This document shows positions 39,660 to 52,200 of a DNA stretch of 64,000 nt, piece after piece. Made by a program: the position numbers and the translations under genes. The stretch lies in assembly GCA_021442155.1 (NCBI GenBank), contig CM038221.1, positions 25,945,906 through 26,009,905 of the forward strand, in the 5' to 3' direction. Source of the stretch: Cymbidium sinense (Eukaryota; Streptophyta; Magnoliopsida; Asparagales; Orchidaceae). The notes beneath the pieces were generated by a model, which saw nothing but the letters and a program-made list of their open reading frames with translations, was not told the origin of the DNA and ran no database searches. Within the stretch, counting starts at the first letter, position 1. Every line of letters begins with the position of its first letter.

Positions 39660-40330
39660 TATTGACACATATGTTGTTCCATGACCTAGAATATTTTGAT
39701 GATCACAAATATAATTTGTTGATTTTTTTTTTTTACTAACATATTGTTGTGCAAGTATTTTAATACTATATTGCACATAGAATATGAAAGAAAATTTACA
39801 ATGTTAGATACATTCCAAGAAAGACATAAAAGACTCAAGGTTGTTTGTTGCTCAATTAGCAAAACATATTTGAAAACAAAGCACACTAAAACTCCATGAA
39901 GTTAAAAGATTATGGTAGTTATAATGAATTAATCACAAATTTATATGAAGTTAAAATTATTTTTCGTTGTTTAAGTTCATATAATATAATTCACACACAT
40001 AAATATTTAAGCTAAAAATACAAATTTAATAAAAGGTATGAAAAAAAAGAAATCATAATTGATCGTATTATAAGATATATCTTATTATATAATATGCCTT
40101 AATCTAAATTTTATGACAAGATCAATTTATGATAATTTATGTTAATTATAGATAGTTCAAATTACACTAATCAATTTGTATGATAAAATATATCATATGA
40201 TCAATGTTATTTCAATTTTGAAATTACCTCTTTAATTTTCCTAATCAAGTTAATCCATATTCTAAACTAATCAATTAGAATGATATACATCATACCATAT
40301 AATAGGTTTCTAATACTAATGTAATTAAGC
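39660..40330 (+). repeat. Candidate 5' LTR of copia relic 2
   Basis: This stretch matches 46245-46790 in the same orientation. Shared words include an AGAAAGACATAA block (39819 and 46313), an ATATGCCTTAATCTA-like block (40090 and 46600) and GATCAATGTTATTT/AATCAATGTTATTT (40199 and 46698). Two diverged same-orientation copies flanking a copia relic fit LTRs. The borders are approximate. Confidence 0.5.
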
Positions 40331-40932
40331 AACTAAAAATTAAGGACTTATGAGATACATCTTAGGATTAATTAATTATAAAATATAAAAAAGTTTAACT
40401 TCTTCCTAAAGAACAAAAAAGAAATTTCATGATAAAAGGAAGGGTAAGAAGAAAGATAAAACAATTTTAAAAAGTAATTCATATATAATTTATTATGAAT
40501 GCAAGAAGTTAGGGAATATCAAATAGGAGCATCAAACTTTTAAGAGTTTAAGTAAAAAAAAAGGTTGAAAGATAAAAATAACTCTAGGAAATTTAAAAAG
40601 AAGATGTGAAAAGCCTTCTAGATTAATTCATACAATGATTGAACTGCTAATGAACCTAAGAAAAAGTTTAACAATCTATGCATGATGGAAAAATATTGGA
40701 TGAAGAGGTTTAAACACTATGAAAGTATATGATAACTCTTATAGTAAATTATGTCCAACAACTGAAGAATTGATAATAGCTTTAAATTACTCAAGAAGAA
40801 ATGTTTTGTATTAAAATCAAGCTTTTCAAGTGAAAAAAAGAAGCAATGCAAACTACAACAAAGATCACTCTCATGTCAAATAAATATTTTAAAAATAAAT
40901 TGAAAGAATTTAAACAGCATTCAAACCTAGTG

Positions 40933-40962
40933 CATATATATATATGTATATATATATATATT
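40933..40962. repeat. (AT)n microsatellite
   Basis: An AT run with a single G interruption, inside copia relic 2. Confidence 0.95.
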
Positions 40963-42027
40963 CATACATTTAACATCAAGCATTACATGTTATTCATGTG
41001 ATTTATACAAGCATATATCACAATTATGTACATATAAGACACACACAACCACTAAGTATAGATGGGTGCTTAGCATTATAGGATATGCCATTTTGACGTT
41101 TAAATCTATGGATGGAGCAAATTCATTCTTGGTGATAGCATAATAAGATACCAAAAAAACAAATCAACTTATAAATAGAAAGGAATAAATCAACTACGAG
41201 ATAAAGAATTTAATATAAATTCTTCTTTAATACTTATTAGTTAAAATTGAGTAGTAAAATTATTTTTGAAGATTATATAATGAACAATATGTAAGCAATA
41301 ATAACATAAGTTTATCTAATGATTATATTGTAGACTTGTAGTTAGATTTTGTTAGATGAGTCATTGCTATAACATTGGAGACTAAGTCATGTCATCATGC
41401 ATGTAAATAAAAAAATCACTCTCTAAATTTAGTCAGAGTTCTAGATTTGAATGTAACAATGACTACTTATATGATGTGTGTTTGTTAAGAAGGCATGCTA
41501 GATCATCTTTTAATCTAAATAGGTTTGTTATCACATCAAGGCCATTAGAAATTCTATTTATGAATTTATTTTGGCCAATTGGCATAGTAAGCCTGGGAGA
41601 AAAGATATATGAATTTGGCATAGTGGATGATTACATAAGATTCACTTAGGTTAAGTTCTTACACATGAAAGTGACCCCTTTAATGAGTATAATGTATTTA
41701 CTATTTGGATTTAGAGGAAGACAAGGTGTATGATCTTTATGATTTACAATGTTCATAAAGGATAAATTAAAAATGAAAAACAAATTCTACAAGGAGCTTT
41801 AGATCACTCTTAATATTTCAACACCAAGTACTCTACATCAAAATGGTGTTGTTTAAAAAAAAAAAGTTGAGGTTGTCTTATTTATATTATATGAATATAA
41901 TTTGCCTAAATATTTTTAAGTAAAGATAATAAGGCATTTTATGTTAGCAATAGAATAAACATCCAACCTAAAGTGAATATTTTAATATTTGATTGATATA
42001 CATACATTAGGAATATGATATCCTAAG

Positions 42028-42144
42028 AAAAGCACTTCTTGGACATGCCAATTCATAAGAAATTTATTAATGCAAACTTCACAAAATGTAAGATACATAG
42101 AAAAAGCACTTCTTGGACATTCCAATTCATAAGAAATTTATTAA
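42028..42144 (+). repeat. Direct duplication of about 43 bp inside the RNase H relic
   Basis: AAAAGCACTTCTTGGACAT and the following bases through ATTTATTAA occur at 42028-42071 and again at 42102-42144, with one or two differences. The duplicated stretch encodes the KSTS RNase H motif. It formed after or during decay. Confidence 0.9.
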
Positions 42145-42480
42145 TTTCATAGTTCAATGAAAAATATAACTTAGTATTTTATACATTACTGAAACTAAAG
42201 GTGCAAGTCTTATGACATATATAATAACTTCTTGATTTTAAAATCTCAATAGATTATGCACTTATAATATTTAACAACACTAATTTTATTAATAAAATAA
42301 AGAATCTAATATAGTACTCAATGATAAAGTATTTGCACTTCATACATGATCATATGTTTAAAGGTGATGTAGATAAACAATTCATAACCCCAAAAAAAAT
42401 TAACTAACAAACATCTTTATAAAGCCTATAAGACATGATAGGTTTAATACCCTAATGACTAAACTGGAAAACATTAAAAA

Positions 42481-45400
42481 TTAGCACATAGATTCATTTT
42501 TTTTATCATAAGTTGTTTTGGATGTATTATTATGTTTTATTTTCTTATGTTTCACAATTTGTTCATAGTTTACTTGTGCTTGTGTTATTGTATATCATTA
42601 TTTGATTTATTGGTTTTTGTATTATAATTCTCATTCTTTATTTATTATGTACTTAATTTTTATGTTTGTGTTATCTATATAATATGAGGGATGTTTCTGA
42701 GATAAATTATACTGATATTATGAAAATTAAGTAATTAAGAAATCAAGAATGAATATTAAAATATGCATTGTGTAATCATGAAGATTTCAACCATGCAAAC
42801 ATAATTGAAAGGAATATCAACATAATGTATATTTTATGTATGATAAGATTTCACTTAACCCAATAGATTGGCTAAGTGTGAGAAAATTTAGAAAACAATG
42901 ATTACTAAGTTTTTAATGAAGATAATGTATGATATAATGTAGTTGTCTATTAACTTGCTTCAAATATTAATCAAACCCTAAAATGTTGTATAGTGTGATC
43001 CTAAGTTTTATGTTTCCCCGATAGGTTCAATTTTCTTAGAGAGTTGGTCATCTTTTGTGCACATAATATTGTAAATGAGGTTGATTGATATGATCAATCA
43101 CATAAAGAGAGTAAGCCTGAATTTTAATTAATTACAGTCAAAGAACAACTATGCTAGTATGTATATATGGAAGATGCCTAGTCTAATACAATGCATATAG
43201 AAGATGTTATGACACACAGGTGTTCTAAGATTTCTTTTTTCCATAAACTCTCTAAGATGTTCTTGGTTTGAAATGATGTAGGTTTTGATTTTAAACATGA
43301 AAGTCTAGGTTAATTCATGTTCAAGAGCAATGATACCAAGTGGGCCCCACTTGATAATTACCCACCAATAAGGTTCATTTATTTTAGAAATTTCTTTTAT
43401 TTTGATTGGTGTTTAAGGTTTCAAATTATTTTGAATTTTTAGTATTTATTTGATTTCATTTTGATTGCATTTTATTTTTATTCATAAATTTTCTACTTTT
43501 TTTTTATCTTTCATTAATTGTTTAATATTACTTAAATAACTTTAAAATTCTTAATATTTTAATTTTAAATGAAACTTTATTAGATTTTATAGATTATTGC
43601 CATAAACATTTATAATTTTCTTATAATCTTCTTTAATTTTGTTATTATTTGAAAAATGGTTAATTTAATTTAAAATTTTATAATTAATTCATTTGAAGTT
43701 AGAAAATTATGAAAATCTTGTAATGAGCTTATATAATTATTTTAAACATTTTTATTTTTTTAATTTTATTTATTATTATTGGACTATTAAATAGTAAATT
43801 GATATAAGAAAATTAAATAACATATTCATTTTTATTTAAAATTTACGAAATATTTGTCATAAACATAGATTGATGTTTTAAACATTCTCCTATTTTTATA
43901 ATTTTCTACTAAAATTTTAATTTTTATGATTTTCAACAAAATAGTGCATTAGAAAATTAATTAATTTTTCAATTTTAATTCCAATTAAGCTAAATTTTGT
44001 AGTGGGATGTTTTTATTATTGTTTTACACCTTATTTCTAAGTTCCATAATTTTGTAGGTGTTTAGATATTTAAATTATAAATAAAGAAAAATTAATATTT
44101 TAAAACTAAAATTAAGTTAATTATTCTACTTTTAACATTTTTCTTAAGTTCTATGTTTTATAAGGTGTCAACCATAAAAATTTCAAGCAATGATTTACTC
44201 TAGACAATTAAAAGTAAAAAAATCCAAAAGAAAATCTAAGGATTTTAAACTTGGTTAAAATTGGGAACATTGGATTTAAATGGATAAAATATAATAGTCT
44301 CTTGATCATCTTCCCTACGAAAATGGTCTACAACCTGGGACTTGTAAGTTGGGCTTGGATCAACATGACCCAAGTGCAACCCATGCACAATTCTCCTTAC
44401 CAATGACTTCCTAATTGAATTTGCTCACTGAAAAGCAATAAGGGGAAGAGAGCAAATGTTTCCATGGCTCATCAAGTCATGCACGATTTAATAAATTTGG
44501 ATAACCAAGAATGAACATAGGAAAGAAAATAAATGAGGAGTGAGTTTTGTTTTCTTGACAATTGATTTGGAAAGCTTCACTCAATTAGACAAACTTGCCA
44601 TAGATTGCAATTGAGTTCCCTCCCTCTATTCTATTGGGTAGACCAAAGTCTAGTGAACATTGGCTGTGACTTGATCTTTAGGTGGCTTAAGGTGATTAGG
44701 AAGATGGAGACAAGGTTCAATTTAACTCTTATAGTTGAGAGAATTCTAGCTAAAGCAAACATTAAAAGCAATTGAAGATCTATTTATGAATCATAGTAAA
44801 CTCGAGCTCAACCCAAGGTTGTGCTTGATTTTTACTATTGATTGAAGGAGAGTATCGAATTAATAAGAATGAGTGAGATGAGGAGGAGTGGTTGCAATAA
44901 TAAGCTCTAATCCAAGTTTAAACCATGAACCATTTAAGATTGGGTAACCCATCTTAACTAACCTAAACTTAGACTATGTGACTCATGGCTCATTGAATTC
45001 AATGAGACATGGGTCTGAATATTTGGATTGAGGAAATAATGGAAATTATATTTTGCTATGGCTAGTGTAAATCTTCAAAGAATCTAGGTAACATTTAAGT
45101 TAATTGGTCAATTTGACCCATTAGAACACTTATTTTGGCCTCTTATTTTAACAAACAAAAATTAGTCAAATTGATTTGGAGAAAACTAGAAAAATATGAA
45201 GAATATTCCCCTCCATCCCTAAGTCAATTTTTTTAAAGATATTTATCCATTGATTGGTCAATTTCAATTTAGAAGTGAAGTTATGCTTATTTGGGTCTAA
45301 ATATGACACTTTTACCTATATGATTTAATTTACCCACATGTAGTGGTCAAATCAACTTGGGTTCAACTATATAATTGCTTAGGACATCCTTGGCTATAAA

Positions 45401-46244
45401 GCTACTTAAGAGTTTAATATTATATATGTATTAAGTTGGCCTAATTGATGCCCTATTTGGCATATGAGCATTAATGGTTAAAAGCCATTCTCAAGACTCC
45501 TAAAGATTGAACCAGAGTTGAGCTAAGTAAGTTATGAAAAAATATAAGATTTCAAGAGAAATGATTGGGCTCAATTTGGGCCTATAAATTTAATATTTAG
45601 GTCAATTTAGGTGTTATTAACTAAATTTGATCAAATTGGGTCAAAGAAAGTCAATTAGGTTAACCTGATGATAAATTGGACCAAACAATTAACCCCAAAT
45701 TATCTAGTTAAATATGAATGTAGTCCTTAGAAAGTTTGATAATCATTAGAAAGATTTATTAATATCAAGTTAGATTAGAACTAAGGTTGACTTAGAATTG
45801 ACCAAAGCTTGACTTCATAATTTCTAGTAAACTTAGATTTATAAACATTTATATCAATCTTCCAAAAAATTAATAAAAAAAATTTTGGAATTAAAATTGA
45901 TCATTAGTATTATAGGATTCATAGAGGGAGACACCCAATAAATATTTTTGAGATTAGGCAAGCAAAAACTTAAAATCTCGTGATCAATTGTATGAATAAC
46001 TAAATCAATGAGATAGATTTGATTGCTTAAAATTCAACTTGCATCCACTAGGGATAAGTTAAATGTGAGCAATGAAGAAAGTCTACCCTAGGGTTAGCTA
46101 GAGTTAAACCTAAGTTGTATGAAGATTTAACAAAAAATAACCTTCTACATGAATTTGTCTAAAGGCTTACTAGGGTTAGTTTAATGGGATAATTAGGTTT
46201 GCAGTGTTAGTTGTTTAGAAAGAATTTTGAGTATGGCTTTGTTG
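42481..46244. other. AT-rich spacer between copia relic 2 and its candidate 3' LTR
   Basis: No gene was recognised. At 43328-43338 the minus strand reads TTGGTATCATT followed by GCTC, weakly like a tRNA-Met primer-binding site. It adjoins the palindrome GTGGGCCCCAC (43337-43347). At 45100-45830 scattered GGTCAA and TTGACC words recall the Ogre-like LTR and may be an old fragment of it. The interval is too long for a copia 3' end, so an inserted element is likely. Confidence 0.35.
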
Positions 46245-46790
46245 ACATATTTGATGTCAAATAACATTTTAGATGCACATTGAAAAAAATTACAATATTA
46301 AGACCATTTTAAGAAAGACATAAGATTTGAGGTTGACCAATAACTTAAGCCAGCAAAGTATGCCAATGAAGAAAGAAAGTGAAAATTTTGTAAAGTCTAA
46401 AAAATCAAGTTAATTACAATTCATCAAGCATGGAGTTACAAGCTAAAATTATTTTAGTATTTATTATATGTACTAAGGTTTAAAGATTAGAAGACAATGC
46501 ACAGACATAGGTGAGATTAACATATAATTAAAATTATATTAAAAGATATTACTATAGATTAATCATAATTAATTGTATTATATAAAATATCATCATATAT
46601 GTTATGCCTTAATCTATTTTTTAGAGATAAATTTAATTTTCATTAATTATAGATTTTTAAAAATTTAACTAAATATAGCTATAATAAAAATCACATTATA
46701 TAATCAATGTTATTTTAAATGGCTAAACCATTACTTTAATTTTTATAATTAGATTAATTCAAAATGTAAACAAATCATGTAAGATGATGT
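46245..46790 (+). repeat. Candidate 3' LTR of copia relic 2
   Basis: It starts near TGTTGACATATTTGATG and shares ordered blocks with 39660-40330 (see there). The LTR-like sequence starting at about 46795 begins directly downstream. Confidence 0.5.
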
Positions 46791-47370
46791 GTATACCCAA
46801 AACAGGTAGGCCTAAGTGAGCCTATATGTCAAGACAACTATACTTGCATAAAGGGCACTCGACGGCCCAGAGTAAATATACTTATCAAAAGGAGCGTCCC
46901 ATAAAGACAGATAGATCTAACCTATTGAGCTAAAAGACTTAGAGAACAATAACCCAATGGCAAAGCATAATCCAACTCATCAACATCTGATGAAATGGAG
47001 AGGAACCAACCTCACTCTCATATTCACTCGATAATAGGCTACCGACCCCATCAGTCGATGAACCTATACTCGCTCACCACCATCAGCTTAGGTAGAAGTT
47101 TGCTTGTATTAAAATTACCTTATATGATCTTTCTATGTATGAAGGGGGACTTTTTTCTTATGAGGGGACATTTTGGCTCTCACTCTAAATCCTTATATTA
47201 TGATTTGCATTCTAAGCATTCTGAGCAACAAAGATTATTATTTCTCTTACACATTTTCACTTTCCTATCTTTCTACTAGCAATCTTTCTCCTTATATGTT
47301 TGTTTCCCAGGTATCTCAGATGGTTCTTTCTCTATCCATGGATAGATTTGGATTCAACATTCTTTTAGGT
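46790..47370 (+). repeat. Fragment of an unrelated LTR
   Basis: A better-preserved, GC-richer stretch begins TGTATACCCAAAAC. It has a TATA-like CTTATATGATC (47119-47129) ahead of a purine-rich GAAGGGGGAC, and pyrimidine-rich sequence after it, as in the U3-R-U5 of plant LTRs. It is cut on the right by LTR-D. The two overlapping ORFs here (46995-47279 and 47173-47454) show no domain and the second runs into LTR-D, so I treat both as chance ORFs. Confidence 0.4.
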
Positions 47371-47379
47371 ACAATGAGC

Positions 47380-50300
47380 ATGGATGAGGGTGTGGTGTTT
47401 ATTTTTGGATGTGAGGGACACCATGCAGATCTTAGGGGATACTTATTGAAGTGATCGAGTACAATATTGAGGTATGGTGTACTCTCTCGAAAGATAGAGG
47501 CATCACCCTACAATGGACCAAGTTACAAAGTAAGGACTCTTAAGCATGATGGGCCTTCGAATATACCAGAGATTTTTTTTACTTTATATGGATGAATAAA
47601 GCAAGGTTTATATTAAACCAGGTTCTTAAGTTCCCTATGGAGGCAAGCCTCCATAGTTAATTACATCTTAGGAAATAAAATTTCCTAAGAACACTCTCGA
47701 TTAAAGTTGACAATTATCATCTCCAAAGATTTCAAGTTAGACTATCAAAGTATTGGTTGTATTTGGAAAATCAATTAGGAAAGTTCAAGGAGAAGTCTTA
47801 TTTTTAGAATCCAAGGGGAGGAAGTAGGGAATGCTCATGATACTAGGAAACCTAATGAGCATTCCAATCTATCCTATGATTGGGCTTTATGTATTTGAAA
47901 ATGAAGAGATTTATTTATTTGAGTTAAATTTTATTAGATTGTTAGGGCATAAAGTTCACCAACACAAGGTTGTGAAAATGCCTAAGAGGTGAGGATTTAT
48001 GCTTATAGCCCGAAGGAAATAGCTACCTCAGAACCTAAATCTAGGGAACTTTAGTAAGGGCTAAAGAGCTACCTAAATTTAAGTGATAGTTGATGTAAGG
48101 GTTACTTCCATAAAAGAGAATAAATCATCCAACTTTTAAACTTATAAATATTTGGAGTGGCCGCCAGCTGACTCCTCCTAGGATTTTAAAATTATGTAGT
48201 CCGGTCTTATGAATTATAAGATCGTTGGGGTAGTTATTTAATTTGAAATAGATTAAAGTCATAAACCCACTCCTTAAGAGATTAGAGCAAGAGTGGTATT
48301 AGCATATGACTTAATCTATAAATGCAAATTTTTTCAAATTTTATTTTATTTTGACACATCATTTTAAATAAAGGCTTTGAGATTTTTATATGCCTAAATG
48401 CATGACAAAATAAGTTACTAGCCAAATCAAAAGAGAGAGGGTGAAGCTCTGTCAGTAAGGGTTACCCTCATGGGTCAAGCAGTCCTTATGCGTGTAAGAA
48501 TGGAGGCCCTGACTTTGCAAGGGTGATTCAAGATGATATGCATTATGTGAGATATACAACCATACAGCTAAGGTGTTGCCAAATCTTTTAATTATCTTGA
48601 TCATAGCCTAGGCTTTATGGTGAGGTTATGATTTATTTAAAATTTAGTTATGAGCGATTAGTTAGGAAGAAAAGTTATTTTTATCCTAAGAGCCTAACAC
48701 ATCCAGGCCACATATTAAGGCATCAAACATGAAGAAACTATAAAGAGCATGTCATCCTAATGCGTAGTTTAAATATAACATTAATCAATTTTATAAACTA
48801 TCATAAAAGAATAACAGGCCGGTGCGATTAGGTACCACCATACAACCCGAAAAGAGAAAAGATAGGTAGCCGAGCTCTACCATTATTCCACCCAGAATAT
48901 GAAAAAATAATTATAATTAGAAATGAATACATGTTATGGGGGTCTTCATTCTTTGCTCTTCCATCTCCCTTCTTCTTTCTTCCTTCTTTGATTTGGATGT
49001 GCTTGCTTCAAAGACATCATAGGAAAAACAAAGCTTTAGCCCTTATCCAAATCTCCCATAGCACTAATCTTAATTCCTATTACAAAAGTTACATTCATAT
49101 AGAAAGAGTAAATCTAACTACACTTGCAAAATATGGGTTAGCTAAACACACATACAATCCTAAACAATTATATATATAATTTGGACTTAGCACCATGCCA
49201 ATGGGTAACCAAGCCCATATGTCCTAACTTGGATTATGCTTAGGGGTTTAAGCAACCTGCAAAGAAAGCATTTATATTTATTTTTAAGCATTCCCTTTAA
49301 GCACAATCCCCTGTATAAAATATAATTAGGCTAAGAATGGCCTAACATCGAGTCTATGAAACATACATCCCTAACATCTAGTCTAAAATAATACATCACA
49401 AAATAAAGCATACATCATACCATACACCATCCTAACATAGAGCTAGAAGTGATGACTTAATTCTAATGTGTGTGTTAGGGCTTAGTATGGTATTTCTTAA
49501 CTAGGCATTAGAGTTATATTTTTCTATGTTTGGAAACTATTCAAGTTAACATGATGGTTGGTTTCACTTTAAATTATTTAAGTGTTTACAAATTTTAGTT
49601 TATAATTTTTTTGTTTCATGTAATTTAAACTTAGCAACTAAGCGTTATAAAGAGAAGGAAGAGGAAAACCCTCTTTCATCCCTACCTTAAGCCACATTTT
49701 AAAGCATATTAATTTGATTTAGTTCTCTTTAGTGAATGGCTTATTAAATAATGTTTAATTAATTCTAAGTTTATGTTAATTTTAAATGGTCATATTCAAT
49801 ATGAAAGGCTTCTTAGGATTAATCTAATTGAATTACTACTACATGATATATATTGAATCATTCCTTTCCATTCACATGTAACATGCATATGATTTTAATA
49901 CTAAGTGTATCTATACTTACAACAAATTCTAGCACACTTGAATGATCAATGTAAGTGTATTTTTGAAGTTTATATTCTTTTTTTTATCAGATTATATGAA
50001 CATATAAATTAAAGCTCTATCCAAATTCTAATACAAAATACATAGGGATGGAATCACATAAGTATATGTCATTGTTAACTAGGGAAGTGAGGCAATCAAA
50101 TGACCTCCTTTAGCTAAAGCCTCGTATTCCCGGGATGTCCAGACTATATACTTATTAACATTCCAAATCTATGTACATCTGTACATGAATAAGAAAAAGA
50201 GAACACTAATTTATATATATCACATGTGCTAGTGACTTAGGTGAATGTAAAAGAATGTATTTTTGGTAATAAAAGGGGATCTTCATCCTTTAATTAAGCA

Positions 50301-50417
50301 TACCTACACATGTATAAAAGATGTATGCAAGTACATGCCATTGTTAAACCAGGAAAGTGAGGTAATCAAATGGCCTCCTTGGGGCAAACTAAAGCCTCCT
50401 CTTCCCGAGATATCTAT
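47380..50417 (-). mobile_element. LTR-D, fragment of an Ogre/Tat-like LTR (3' part)
   Basis: The minus strand aligns with the 3' part of the LTR. The segment at 47446-47660 matches 1800-2040 of LTR-A closely, including GATCGAGTAC and the AGTTAATTACATC block. The segment at 48930-49500 matches 3240-3800. The match ends at 50417, where LTR-C starts in the opposite direction. Neither the LTR 5' half nor a primer-binding site is present. The likely history is insertion of the LTR-C element into an existing LTR; the rest of LTR-D would then lie beyond the right edge. Confidence 0.72.
50040..50417 (-). repeat. Duplicated segment at the broken end of LTR-D
   Basis: A block with CATTGTTAA, GAAGTGAGG/GAAAGTGAGG, AATCAAATG and AAAGCCTC occurs at about 50065-50150 and again at 50330-50412, about 265 bp apart. 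LTR-A, B and C have this region once (for LTR-C near 55265-55350). Confidence 0.75.
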
Positions 50418-51459
50418 TGACCTCATTTTTAGATGAGCTCTCAACCCCTCCATCTTAGACATAAGACTCCTCTTAGACTTTAAGAGATCCTTAGTCTTAA
50501 GACACATCTAATGATTAATTAGACACTCTAACCTAGAGAGACTTAGAAGAGTTTGCCATAGGAATAGGTCATGCCTTGGGGTGTTAGGAAAATTTGCCTA
50601 CCTATAGCTTGAACCAAATTCCTCCTTCCTTCCTTCAAGTCAAACTTAAATCAATTCCAACTTAATTGATTTTCTCAAACTTAAATCAATTCCAACTTTA
50701 ATTTTTTCCAAACTCAAATCAAGACTTAATTGATTTTTTCTCAAAACAAATCAAATAAATTGAAAATGAAATCCATGATCAATTCCAAATGATTGAAGCT
50801 TATGATTGAAATTCCAATTCAAAATATTTCCTAAGTCATTTAATTCTCTCTTAAGGACTTAGCCTAAATCAAATCTAAATCAATTCAAATTCATGAAATT
50901 TTCTCACAACCCATTTATATTCTCATTTATATTCACATATATCAATGAAATATAAATTCAAATCAATCAAACTAAATCCAAAATTTAAATCCAAATCAAA
51001 AATCTTTCCTAAGCTCTTTGATTCTATCTTATGGACTTAGCTCAAATCAAATCCAAATCAATTCAAATTCAAGAAATTTTCTCATAACCCATTTATATTC
51101 TCATTTATATTCATCATATATGAAAATAAATTTAAATATCAAAACTAAATTCAAAACTCTCAAATTCAACCAAAATCCAACATATGCCTTTCAAGTCAAA
51201 TTCTTGAACTTAGCTAAATCAAACTCAATCAAAACCCTTGATTTTTTCATGATTCAATCAATCCTTCAATCATGAATCCAAATATACATAAATTCAATCA
51301 TCAAATCAAAATCAAGCTAACCTAAGTCAAACCCATATTCATCCTTTTGACTTGAAATTGTCAAATGAATCAAAACCCATTTGACTTCAAATCTCTTGCA
51401 AATGGATTTACATTTAAATCATGAATCTATATGTGAGTTCAACCAAACTTGAATCAAGC

Positions 51460-52200
51460 CTTGATCAAGCTAACTAAATCCAATTGGCTCACTTGACCCA
51501 AAGTGGCCAATTTGACCTACATGAATCAAAATCCAATTCAATTCAAATCAAAGTGAGCTAATCCAAACTTCATGTTATGTTTGTTGATCATCATAGGTTA
51601 ATCAATTGTCATGAATTAAAAGTCAACGCCCATTGACCAAGTTGACCCTTTAACCCATATGAACTCAAACTAGCCAAATTGCAACCTAAAGCCAAATTGA
51701 TTGCAATGGCTCAAGTTCAATTGATTAATTATTGAAACTCTCAACTAAATCAATTTAACCAATTTGGCCAACTAGACCCAACCATGAATGACAACTTGAC
51801 TAAAGGTCAAATCAAGTCAAAATCAAATCAAACCAAAATTGATAGAAACCAACACCTATAATATATTCCAAATGGTCAACCAAACCCAAACCAAGCCATG
51901 ATTCAAGCCAATTTGGTGAATTGGGTCAAATTGGTCGACTTAACCCAAATTGACTTAAAGGATCAAATTGGCCAAAATTCAAATTAAATCCAAATTAAAC
52001 CAAATTGATTGAAGCCAATTAAATAAATCAAATAGTCATTTGAATTTGACCCAACTTTTGATTTGACCCAATTTGACCAATTGGTCAACCTATCCAGTCA
52101 AATTGAAATTAAACCAAATGAACTTCAAATGACATGAAATTTGGTCCAACTTACTTTTGACTCATTTCAAATCTATTCAAATCAAATTCAATGCCAAGTG
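51460..52200 (+). promoter_or_regulatory. TTGACC-rich (W-box-like) block in LTR-C
   Basis: Recurrent TTGACC, GGTCAA and TTGACT words, dense around 51480-51520, 51920-51970 and 52040-52090, at the same relative place as in the other LTRs. Confidence 0.5.

Larger units (their letters stand above)
40560..42480 (+). pseudogene. Ty1/copia relic 2, integrase and RNase H only
   Basis: The plus strand shows TSRPLE (41533-41550), MNLFWP (41560-41577, for the usual MDLFGP), SLGEKIYEF, and in the next frame VDDYIRFT, which is the start of the integrase core. ISTPSTLHQNGVV follows near 41815-41850 (the usual STPRTPQQNGVVER). From about 42028 the match jumps to RNase H (KSTSWTCQFI) and its C-terminal end IFIKPIRHDRFNTL (near 42409-42450). 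Reverse transcriptase, including the YVDD box, is absent, so it has been deleted. A Lys-rich segment at 40560-40800 may be the gag tail. It is non-functional. Confidence 0.82.
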
